From the IMG/VR virus record IMGVR_UViG_3300023481_000016, positions 1 to 20,187 of that record: DNA of 20,187 nt; one strand, given 5' to 3'. Each line of letters starts with the position of its first letter. Position 1 is the first letter of the stretch. The position numbers and the translations under genes were made by a program. The notes under the pieces are model-generated. The model made no database searches, was not told the DNA's origin, and saw nothing but the letters and a program-made list of their open reading frames with translations. This stretch comes from a virus. This document shows positions 14,309-20,040 of the stretch, piece by piece.

Positions 14309-14727
14309 CCCTCCTGTTCCTCGTCCAGCGGCTTGACCGAGTCGATGATGGTCTGCGCCATGAACGTCGCCGTCTGCTCGTCGAGCTCGTTGACGTTCTC
14401 GTCGTTGACATCGGCCGGCTTGCCATCAGCTCCAGAGAAGCTCCAAGCCCTCACGCACGAGCGCAGCAACACACCCATGTCGAAGCTCGAGAGCGCGTAT
14501 CGTTCTGCCTCCAGAACTTGCTCGACGGCTTTCTTGCCGCCCTTGTCAGCGGCTGCGAGAAGCGCGTCCATCATCTCTGGTCCGATCGCCTTCATATCAT
14601 CGAAGCCCTCGCGCTGAACGGCCTTCTTCGCCTTCTTGAGGCGCAGCCATGACGGCTTGATGAACTCGAACCAATCCCCATCAGAATGGGGAATCTCGAC
14701 CCTGATCGGGTCTGCGATCACCAGCAT
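14299..14727 (-). CDS. Tail assembly chaperone, G-like
   Basis: ATG at 14727 has GGGAGG five bases upstream. The longer frame from 14763 is rejected because its start lies before this ribosome site. The 142-residue protein is helical and acidic at its C-terminus (NELDEQTATFMAQ, then LDEEQEGEG), with a WFEFIKPSWLRLKKAKKAV segment near the N-terminus (residues 17-36). Position just before the tape measure and the overlapping -1 frame identify it as the G-like chaperone, which keeps the tape measure soluble until the tube polymerises around it. The 65 bases before it, down to the tail tube stop at 14793, hold no gene. Confidence 0.8.
   Translation of the reverse strand: MLVIADPIRVEIPHSDGDWFEFIKPSWLRLKKAKKAVQREGFDDMKAIGPEMMDALLAAADKGGKKAVEQVLEAERYALSSFDMGVLLRSCVRAWSFSGADGKPADVNDENVNELDEQTATFMAQTIIDSVKPLDEEQEGEG
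14302..14313 (-). other. Candidate -1 frameshift site
   Basis: The last in-frame codons of the first chaperone are GAG-GGG-GAA-GGC before TAA. The run of five G allows a Gly-tRNA on GGG to re-pair one base back. The A-site step (GAA to GGA) would be imperfect, so it is not a canonical X-XXY-YYZ heptamer. Purine-rich Shine-Dalgarno-like sequence directly upstream (GAGGAACAGGAG) could stimulate slippage. No better heptamer is seen in the overlap 14302-14425. Confidence 0.5.
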
Positions 14728-14792
14728 GTTTTCCTCCCTTGTTGCTGGCACCGGGACGAGCACAGCGCCCGCCCCGGCTACCAGATCAGCCT

Positions 14793-15227
14793 CTAGCTCC
14801 AGACAGCCGCGCCAGTCGCCACGAGCTCGGACTCGAATCGCTGGATGTTGTCCGTGCTCGCGATCGCCTTGTAACGAGTCAGGTGGTACTTGCGAGTCCA
14901 GGTCTTGGAGTCGCCAAACACCAGCACGAGCTCGCGCCCAACACTCGCGGGCAGCTTGTCGGCCGCCGCGATCTGAAACATCGCATGTGACCCCGTGGTC
15001 GCGGTCGTGTCGAAGTACCCGCTGAGCGTCAGGTTCGGCGAGTCGGTGATCCCGACAGGCACACGCGAGCGCGCGCTATCGCCCAGAGCGGTCGTCTCGT
15101 CCATCTCCTGGATGTCCTCAGCCGAGATGCCGTTGAGCAGGAATCCGTGAATGTTGCGCGACGTCCCGCCAGGTGAATCCTGGAGGGTGCAGGTGACTGA
15201 ACTCGGACTCTGTTTGCCTGGCGCCAT
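14793..15227 (-). CDS. Second tail tube-like protein, 144 residues
   Basis: ATG at 15227 has AGGAG nine bases upstream. The N-terminus MAPGKQSPS is nearly identical to that of the gene upstream (MAAGKQSPS), and a second shared region reads EIxExxETTxxGxxARxRxPxGIT (about 36-60). The two are therefore paralogs. This one lacks the long middle and C-terminal domains of its neighbour and resembles a single-domain tail tube subunit. It could be the main tube protein, with the longer one decorating it or lining one end, or the reverse. It has its own leader (15228-15313), so it is probably made at its own level. Confidence 0.75.
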   Translation of the reverse strand: MAPGKQSPSSVTCTLQDSPGGTSRNIHGFLLNGISAEDIQEMDETTALGDSARSRVPVGITDSPNLTLSGYFDTTATTGSHAMFQIAAADKLPASVGRELVLVFGDSKTWTRKYHLTRYKAIASTDNIQRFESELVATGAAVWS

Positions 15228-15240
15228 AATGTTTTCTCCT

Positions 15241-15254
15241 GCCCGCTGACGGGC
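15241..15254 (-). promoter_or_regulatory. Hairpin in the leader of the second tail tube gene
   Basis: GCCCG and CGGGC pair around the loop CTGA, ending immediately before the AGGAG ribosome site of the 144-residue tail tube gene. The rest of the 86-base gap 15228-15313 holds a weaker inverted repeat (TTGTG with CACAA) and an extra GGAG, but no T-run that would make a terminator. The placement mirrors the hairpin before the holin-like gene. Confidence 0.4.
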
Positions 15255-15313
15255 TGTTATCTCCTAGTTGCGGGCACTCGTTGTGTTATTGCCACAATGA
15301 TCTGGGCGCACGA

Positions 15314-16297
15314 TCAACTCCTCGCAAATGCGATCAGTGAGGTGAGCGAACCCGATCCCGTGAGCGTGCCGGTCACGCTGAGGTAGCGGTCGATGTCGCC
15401 GGCCACCGTGACCCGCTCCGCGAACGGGGCGCTGACGTTATCGGCGAAGCTGAGAACATCGGCGAACGAAATATCGTCAGTGCTGTCGCGGATCTTGCCG
15501 ACGAAGTTGGTGAACCCCGACGCAGCCGTGACTTGCAGGTACCCGACCCCGCCGCCGGCCGAGTCCGCACGCACGAACGAGCCGCCCGTACCGCCCACCG
15601 TCACGTTCACCGGGATCGTGAACGTGGTAGTGGTCACGACCGTCGCGACCTGCTCGGCGTTGATGCTCGGCGTCGCCCCGCTATGCCCCGATATCAGCAC
15701 CTTGTCGCCAGTGGTCAGACCGTGCGCCACGGTCGTTGTAATCACTGACGGGTTGGCAACCGACGAGCTTGTGATCGGGATCGCGATCTGCGAGATATCG
15801 GCCGTGTAGTCGAAGCTCGATGCCTCGGTGTTCCAGGTCGCCGTCTTGGCTGCGAGCGGTTGCAGGATGATCGCCGGGTCGTGATTCCCATTCATCGCGT
15901 ATTCAACATCGACCTTTTGCAGGTCGTCGTCGCTACCGATCACCTTGTAGCGGTTGTTGTACCCGCCCTCGAAACACTGGATCGGAGCGTTCTCTTCGTT
16001 GCCGGCGAAGCCCGCGCACACTATCCGCACGTTCGACGTTGGCGATGACCCGAGTTTTGTTGCCAGCGCGTCATGGATCGAGTTGGTTGCGGTGTCCCAG
16101 AACGCGCCCTGTTGCTCAAGCGTCACGCTCGTGATGCCCTTGGGTGCCCGTGTGCGCGCAGCCATCCCGACGCCCGTGGTCTCGGAAATCTCGCTGATCT
16201 CTTCGAACGACAGCGGGCTCGTGCCGGTAGAGGCCAGCATGTTGTAGCCGTCAACCAGCAGTTGCGCGCCGGATGGGCTCTGTTTACCTGCTGCCAT
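15314..16297 (-). CDS. Major tail tube protein with extra beta domains, 327 residues
   Basis: ATG at 16297 follows GAGGTG five bases upstream. Residues 1-150 form the tube domain and share the MAxGKQSPS start and the SEISETTGVGMAARTRAPKG region with the next gene. Residues about 171-243 hold a module with ANPSVITTTVAHGLTTGD and TTTTFTIPVNVT, a beta insertion common in phage structural proteins. Residues about 250-327 form another beta domain ending in LIAFARS. The tube polymerises below the neck and carries DNA during ejection; extra domains would decorate the outside of the tail. Length is large for a tube protein, owing to these modules. Confidence 0.85.
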   Translation of the reverse strand: MAAGKQSPSGAQLLVDGYNMLASTGTSPLSFEEISEISETTGVGMAARTRAPKGITSVTLEQQGAFWDTATNSIHDALATKLGSSPTSNVRIVCAGFAGNEENAPIQCFEGGYNNRYKVIGSDDDLQKVDVEYAMNGNHDPAIILQPLAAKTATWNTEASSFDYTADISQIAIPITSSSVANPSVITTTVAHGLTTGDKVLISGHSGATPSINAEQVATVVTTTTFTIPVNVTVGGTGGSFVRADSAGGGVGYLQVTAASGFTNFVGKIRDSTDDISFADVLSFADNVSAPFAERVTVAGDIDRYLSVTGTLTGSGSLTSLIAFARS

Positions 16298-16305
16298 GTA
16301 TCACC

Positions 16306-16494
16306 TCACTCGCTGTCGATTCGCTCGATGAACCCGTTGTCGAGCATCGAGCGCAGGAATTTCTGCGGGACCTTGCCGCACTTCTGGCCCGGCTTGGCAA
16401 TCACGTTTCCAGCCTTGTCGGTGACCGGCCCAAGCGGCCCGACACGGCGTGGGTGCTGTCTCACAACCCGGTACTCGCTCCCCCTGAGAGCCAT
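16306..16494 (-). CDS. Small basic protein in neck/tail region, 62 residues
   Basis: ATG at 16494 has a strong GGAGGG upstream that lies within the end of the zinc ribbon gene. The longer frame from 16689 is rejected as an overlap artefact. The protein is basic in its first half (RGSEYRVVRQHPRRVG) and has the pattern DKAGNVIAKPGQKCGKVPQKF, ending in a short helix. No family is recognised. Its position between the tail terminator and tube genes suggests a role in tail assembly or a non-structural accessory function. Confidence 0.65.
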   Translation of the reverse strand: MALRGSEYRVVRQHPRRVGPLGPVTDKAGNVIAKPGQKCGKVPQKFLRSMLDNGFIERIDSE

Positions 16495-16496
16495 GT

Positions 16497-16664
16497 CTAT
16501 CCCTCCATCTCGTGGCCGCAACGCAGGCACAAGACGCGCCCCCCGAACATGCGGCGGATGTTCTTTGACTCGCACGCAGCACACGAGGTGATCTCCTGCG
16601 GCTTCCGGTATGGCGTACCGTCTGCGTTGAACACTCCCTGCGGATGCTGCTGTGTCTCGCTCAC
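16497..16664 (-). CDS. Zinc ribbon mini-protein, 55 residues
   Basis: GTG at 16664 overlaps the tail terminator stop (GTGA) and is chosen over the longer frame from 16700. Two CxxC pairs are visible, SCAAC at 28-31 and LCLRC at 46-49, spaced as in a zinc ribbon. The N-terminal 25 residues are polar. Such mini-proteins occur in phage neck regions, where their roles are unknown. A DNA-binding or protein-binding adaptor would suit the fold. Confidence 0.7.
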   Translation of the reverse strand: MSETQQHPQGVFNADGTPYRKPQEITSCAACESKNIRRMFGGRVLCLRCGHEMEG

Positions 16665-17065
16665 GAGCTCGCCTTCTTGATCTGGACATTGAACGCCCAC
16701 AGCACGCGGTTGTTCTTGTCGCGCTTGAAGATGAACGGACTCTGCGTGGCTGTGATGAACAGATACTCGGTGCCGCTGAGCGTCTGCGCTCCGACCTTCA
16801 TCAATGCTTCGCGTGCGTTGACAGCGACCGTGCGCGGCGAGTCAGAATCAAACTCCGCGCCTCGGGTCACGATCTGCGCCCCGGGGTTTTCGTACTGAGA
16901 GCCGGTCGTGACACCGAGGCCGTGGTCAGCAGCAATGCCGGCCGTCTCGTATATAGCTAGACAGGTATCGGGAGTGTCCGGAATCATGTTCTCGAAGATC
17001 GTTGTACCGACCACAAGCGTGAGCTCGGTAGCGAGATATGCGGCAAGTTCTGCGGAGGTCGCCAT
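16661..17065 (-). CDS. Tail terminator protein, 134 residues
   Basis: ATG at 17065 has AAGGTG seven bases upstream and follows the previous stop by four bases. The sequence starts with a helix (AELAAYLATELTLVVG) and continues as alternating strands (TCLAIYETAG, GAQIVTRGAEFD, YLFITATQSPFIFKRDKNNR). It has the length and pattern of tail terminator (lambda gpU-like / minor capsid) proteins, which cap the tail and join it to the neck. Position after the HK97-gp10-like gene and before the tube genes is the standard order. Confidence 0.75.
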   Translation of the reverse strand: MATSAELAAYLATELTLVVGTTIFENMIPDTPDTCLAIYETAGIAADHGLGVTTGSQYENPGAQIVTRGAEFDSDSPRTVAVNAREALMKVGAQTLSGTEYLFITATQSPFIFKRDKNNRVLWAFNVQIKKASS

Positions 17066-17069
17066 CGCG

Positions 17070-17504
17070 CTACACCTTGATCCCGTCGCCGAACGGATTG
17101 CCGCCCGTGGGCCTGTTGTTCAGGTCGATGCGCTTGGCAACGCGCTCAGCAAGACCTGAGGCAGACTCGTTGACGGACTTCTCCAGGAACTTTGCTTCCC
17201 CTACCGTGTGGCGCGCTTCAAGATCCTCGTGAACTATCAGCGCGTAACCTGCACCTTGCGGACTCGCCGCTGTAGGACCACCAACGCTGATCTCTACCGA
17301 TACGTCGTGACCACTAATTACTGGTCGCATGACCTCGTGCGTGTTACGAAGCGTCCCCAGGTCTTTCGGCGTCCGTTTTATGCTTGCAGTCTTGATCAGT
17401 TGCGCCTCTCGAAACAGCGCTACGCCAACCTCACGCGGAACTTCATCCGCGATGTTACACAGCGTGCGGCTAAGCGCTTCCACACCCTTGAAGAATTCAC
17501 TCAT
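17070..17504 (-). CDS. HK97 gp10-like neck / tail completion protein, 144 residues
   Basis: ATG at 17504 follows GGGG and overlaps nothing; two bases separate it from the previous stop. The core motif GYALIVHEDLEARHTVGEAKFLEKSV (split: GYALIVHEDLEA and HTVGEAKFLEKSV) is the hallmark of HK97-gp10-like proteins, where a strand with YA-x-x-VH-E is followed by a helix with AKFLE. These proteins complete the neck between the head-closure ring and the tail terminator. The N-terminus is an amphipathic helix. Length is typical. The assignment rests on this motif and on gene order. Confidence 0.85.
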   Translation of the reverse strand: MSEFFKGVEALSRTLCNIADEVPREVGVALFREAQLIKTASIKRTPKDLGTLRNTHEVMRPVISGHDVSVEISVGGPTAASPQGAGYALIVHEDLEARHTVGEAKFLEKSVNESASGLAERVAKRIDLNNRPTGGNPFGDGIKV

Positions 17505-17506
17505 CG

Positions 17507-17896
17507 TTACCCCAACCAGATTTCGAGTAGGAATGGGGCACTGGTGTTCTTGTCGGTCAGGCCCGCAACAGCGAGGATCGGACCCGATGGGACCGAACTG
17601 GGCAGCGTAATCTTGTCGCGTGGGTCGATCGGGTTGCGCCTGCCGGTCGCCACCGTCGCGGTCACCGGCTGGAGGATCGTCAGCTTAGTCTTGGACATCA
17701 CCTCGCGGCCCGAAACATCGCGCACGAGCTGCTGTTTGTCCTCCACCAGCGCCGGCAAGCTGACCGACGCGGCATAGGTTGGCACGCCAGTGCTGCTCTG
17801 ACCGGTCCACGCCTCAAACGTGATGTTCGGCTGGAGGTCAGATGTGACTGATTTGGCCGTCGCGATTCCCGACGCAACGATGCTCCCGAGACCCAT
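17507..17896 (-). CDS. Head closure / head-tail adaptor protein, 129 residues
   Basis: ATG at 17896 has a G-rich run shortly upstream. The protein is beta-rich (NITFEAWTGQSSTG, LPALVEDKQQLV, KTKLTILQPV, DKITLPSSVPSGPIL) and ends in PFLLEIWLG. This fits a small beta-barrel head-closure protein. Gene order supports it: connector, then this, then the gp10-like neck protein. The family was not recognised with certainty. The unusual stretch with the tRNA and a plus-strand gene separates it from the connector. Confidence 0.6.
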   Translation of the reverse strand: MGLGSIVASGIATAKSVTSDLQPNITFEAWTGQSSTGVPTYAASVSLPALVEDKQQLVRDVSGREVMSKTKLTILQPVTATVATGRRNPIDPRDKITLPSSVPSGPILAVAGLTDKNTSAPFLLEIWLG

Positions 17897-17926
17897 CTAC
17901 CCGGCCCCCTGCTGTACCATTGCTCT

Positions 17927-18112
17927 GTGAGCGACGACCGACCTGAACCACTGAAAGCAACGCTGTCCGTCGAGGGGATGCCGAAGCTCATGGCACTGCT
18001 GCGACGTGAATTCGCGCGCGCGCTCCGTAAAGCAGCCGAGTGCGAGTCGGACGAGATCCGCGAGTGGGCGGTTGCGATGGCAGCGGTGTTCGAGGCCGGC
18101 GTGAGCGAGTAA
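17927..18112 (+). CDS. Small helical protein on the opposite strand, 61 residues
   Basis: This is the only credible plus-strand gene. It starts at GTG (17927) and ends at TAA 8 bases before the tRNA's 3' end. The codons end mostly in G or C, as in genuine genes of this genome, and the protein is a plausible amphipathic helix (MPKLMALLRREFARALRKA, then SDEIREWAVAMAAVFEAG). There is no strong Shine-Dalgarno site or clear promoter in the 30 bases between it and the head-closure gene. No family is recognised. It lies in the reverse direction inside the structural cluster, so it is probably expressed separately. Confidence 0.6.
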   Translation: MSDDRPEPLKATLSVEGMPKLMALLRREFARALRKAAECESDEIREWAVAMAAVFEAGVSE

Positions 18113-18120
18113 TCTGCAAA

Positions 18121-18192
18121 TAGCAGGGGCTGGATTCGAACCAGCAATCTCCAGGTTATGAGCCTGGCGAGCTACCGTTGCTCTACCCTGCG
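18121..18192 (-). tRNA. tRNA-Met (anticodon CAT), initiator-like features
   Basis: The 72-base minus-strand sequence folds as a full cloverleaf: acceptor arms 18186-18192 and 18122-18128, D stem GAGC/GCTC, anticodon stem CCAGG/CCTGG with loop CTCATAA (CAT anticodon), five-base variable loop, and T stem GCTGG/CCAGC with TTCGAAT. The discriminator base is A and CCA is not encoded. The 1-72 position is a C/U mismatch, and the D stem has A11-U24; both resemble bacterial initiator tRNAs. The anticodon stem has two of the three G-C pairs typical of initiators. A CAT anticodon could instead mean Ile-tRNA with lysidine. Confidence 0.9.
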
Positions 18193-18201
18193 TTCCGATC
18201 A

Positions 18202-18738
18202 TCATGCCCGCACCGCAGTCCTGAATCCGCGAGAGCGCCCGCGAATGCTCGTATACCAATCGCGGGGCAGCAAGAGTGCCACAGCATCCGGAACGCGCGC
18301 TTCGGCGCCACTCACCCCCGACCCGAACTCCAGCGACACCGGCCCCGCTTTCAAGCTGCGGATCTTCTGCTTCTCGATGTCGCTATCCGCTGCCAAGTCC
18401 GACGCGATCAGCAGCCGCGCGTACTCGCACTGCGCGTCTTTGAGCTCCTGCGGGATTACCGTGGTCGCGATCGCGTTGTCGTTGCGGTCCCACATCCCGC
18501 TCCGGGGCCAGGTGAGCGCCTGCGTTGAATCCACCCGGTAACCAGTCCACGCAAACAGCGACTCCATGAGCTTCGCGGCCCACAACAGCGCCTCGTCCTT
18601 GACCGCAGACGCAGCGCCAGACCACTCGTTGCCAGAGCTGGCGGGTCGAGAATCGTCGTAGTTGTCGCACTCGCTTTGTGTCGCGAACGTGTTGCTCGAC
18701 GCCCCGCCCACAGTTGCATCCAGCGTCGCCAGTGCCAT
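18202..18738 (-). CDS. DnaT-like head-tail connector protein, 178 residues
   Basis: ATG at 18738 overlaps the previous stop (TGATG). Helices dominate: AVKDEALLWAAKLMESLFAWTG, then LTWPRSGMWDRNDNAIA (with TWPRSG as key motif), then QELKDAQCEYARLLIASD. This matches the phage family often labelled 'DnaT-like ssDNA-binding', which by position is a head-tail connector (adaptor) attached to the portal ring. Length is typical. It comes after the coat, decoration and small structural genes and before the head-closure gene. The 'DnaT' label reflects weak similarity; the structural role is inferred from the order. Confidence 0.75.
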   Translation of the reverse strand: MALATLDATVGGASSNTFATQSECDNYDDSRPASSGNEWSGAASAVKDEALLWAAKLMESLFAWTGYRVDSTQALTWPRSGMWDRNDNAIATTVIPQELKDAQCEYARLLIASDLAADSDIEKQKIRSLKAGPVSLEFGSGVSGAEARVPDAVALLLPRDWYTSIRGRSRGFRTAVRA

Positions 18739-19049
18739 CAGCCTGTCGTAAACCCAGTAACCACAACCGCACCGATCACGCCCGCACTACCAGATGCCGC
18801 AAGCGACACGACAACAGCGGCTCCAGAGGTGATCCGTAGCGGCTCATCGAACACGATGTCTCTCTGGTTGTGGACGTGATAGTTGCCGATGATCGTCGAT
18901 CCGTCCTTGAGCGTCAGCAGCTTGATCGCCGCAGCCGAGAACGAACCCGAGACCCCAGTGACATAGTGCGCATTGCCAGACTCGGCAGCATGCGTAGCCG
19001 TTGCCGCCGCATTGTCTGCTGTTGCAGTTTCAGACCATTTTGAAATCAT
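18738..19049 (-). CDS. Small beta-rich structural protein, 103 residues
   Basis: ATG at 19049 overlaps the previous stop (ATGA) and has a G-rich site upstream; a longer frame from 19097 is rejected. The N-terminus is Ala/Thr-rich (ETATADNAAATATHAAESG), followed by HYVTGVSGSFSAAAIKLLTLKDG, several strands and a hydrophobic Gly/Val-rich end. This type of domain occurs in phage decoration or fibre-network proteins. It lies between the coat/decoration genes and the connector. The exact function is unknown. Confidence 0.65.
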   Translation of the reverse strand: MISKWSETATADNAAATATHAAESGNAHYVTGVSGSFSAAAIKLLTLKDGSTIIGNYHVHNQRDIVFDEPLRITSGAAVVVSLAASGSAGVIGAVVVTGFTTG

Positions 19050-19249
19050 CCCTGCCCCCGTAGTGCCCGCTGACGCAGGCATGGCGCGCATTGGCAATCA
19101 GGCCGGTTGGGATGCCAGCCCCCATACTTCTGACCGTTTGGAGAGTTGGCATCCCTATGAACCTCGCCGTTGAACTCGTGGGCGCTGATCGTGACCGGGC
19201 CCGCCGCGCGACCGTCTCGATACCGCACCTCACGAGTAGCAACCCTCAC
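19046..19249 (-). CDS. Small Cys-rich hypothetical protein, 67 residues
   Basis: GTG at 19249 overlaps the previous stop (GTGA). The sequence is hydrophilic, with HEFNGEVHRD in the middle and CQCAPCLRQR (Cys52, Cys54, Cys57) near the C-terminus, a possible metal-binding or disulphide knuckle. The coupling on both sides and preserved frame suggest a genuine gene, although the family is unknown. Confidence 0.6.
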   Translation of the reverse strand: MRVATREVRYRDGRAAGPVTISAHEFNGEVHRDANSPNGQKYGGWHPNRPDCQCAPCLRQRALRGQG

Positions 19250-19413
19250 CGCTTGCCGCCCTTCCTCTTTCCCTTGCGCTGTGCCCCCCGGGGGACAGGC
19301 TTGGGATCAGGCGATGGGTCCTCGTGGATCAGCGGGTCAAAGTCCGACTCGTTGATCACGCACACCACGCCCGACTCCCGAACCCGGACCTCACGAACCG
19401 GCAGACCAGACAT
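19246..19413 (-). CDS. Small hypothetical protein with basic tail, 55 residues
   Basis: ATG at 19413 shares a base with the decoration gene's stop (TGATG). The protein has an acidic middle (NESDFDPLIHEDPSPDP) and a strongly basic end (QRKGKRKGGKR), which could bind DNA or the inner capsid. The frame is too short for default gene callers but fits tightly between its neighbours. No family is recognised. Confidence 0.6.
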   Translation of the reverse strand: MSGLPVREVRVRESGVVCVINESDFDPLIHEDPSPDPKPVPRGAQRKGKRKGGKR

Positions 19414-19949
19414 CAGGCTTCACGCGCCCAGATGCCATGCACGTCGGTGATCAGCCAGTTGGTGCCATCGCACACAACCTCTATCCGGTCCCCAACAACG
19501 TCCGTGGCGCCGGTATTGATCAGGTCCTTGTCGTCGGCCGCAGTGATCGCAACCGAGAGCGCAGAAGTGTCATCTGTGACCGCTCCGTAGATGTTGTCGG
19601 CAGCGGCAGGCGAGACCGAAAGGCCCGTGCCCGCGGAGAGCGCGCCGGTGATGAATCGGTACCACACGCCAGCGAGCGAGGATGATGCGGCCGGCAGCGT
19701 GAACACCGCGTCAACTGCCCCCACGAACGTCTGGCCACTCTGGGCGGCCGTGAGCGTCTGCGTCGCGGCGGCGAGGTTGACCTTGCCGACCGACGAGAAC
19801 TCAGATCCACTCGGAACAGACAGCTTCCTGTTGGCCGGATCGATCGAGTAGATGATGTTGCCGGAGTTGTCGAAGAAATCCAGGACGCCAGAGCTGTTGT
19901 ACTTGCCCTTGACGCCCTTCTTGCTCTGCGGATATAGCCTGGTGTCCAT
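19413..19949 (-). CDS. Putative capsid decoration protein, 178 residues
   Basis: ATG at 19949 has a full AGGAGGT Shine-Dalgarno sequence eight bases upstream, consistent with an abundant protein. The N-terminus (DTRLYPQSKKGVKGKYN) is basic and the rest is strand-rich: KVNLAAATQTLTAAQSG, then VFTLPAASSSLAGVWYRF and LSVSPAAADNIYGAV, ending in GIWARE. This order of motifs is common in phage structural genes directly after the coat gene. The protein probably decorates the capsid surface. The family was not named with certainty. Confidence 0.65.
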   Translation of the reverse strand: MDTRLYPQSKKGVKGKYNSSGVLDFFDNSGNIIYSIDPANRKLSVPSGSEFSSVGKVNLAAATQTLTAAQSGQTFVGAVDAVFTLPAASSSLAGVWYRFITGALSAGTGLSVSPAAADNIYGAVTDDTSALSVAITAADDKDLINTGATDVVGDRIEVVCDGTNWLITDVHGIWAREA

Positions 19950-19956
19950 CTGCGCG

Positions 19957-19963
19957 ACCTCCT
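19957..19963 (-). promoter_or_regulatory. Consensus ribosome binding site AGGAGGT
   Basis: The perfect AGGAGGT lies seven bases before the ATG of the putative decoration gene and fixes its start. The gap 19950-20040 between this gene and the coat stop holds no gene and no clear terminator, so the two are probably co-transcribed. Confidence 0.8.
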
Positions 19964-20040
19964 GTCGCTGCCGGGGATTTCCCGATCGAGCGTGCTGGGC
20001 GAGGCCCCCGACGGACCCCGCCCCACGCAGCTACTTGTTG

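Noticed and set aside
17897-18259. A 120-codon minus-strand frame through the tRNA region
   Set aside because: It reads through a full tRNA cloverleaf and the end of the connector gene in another phase; a tRNA gene explains the sequence better.
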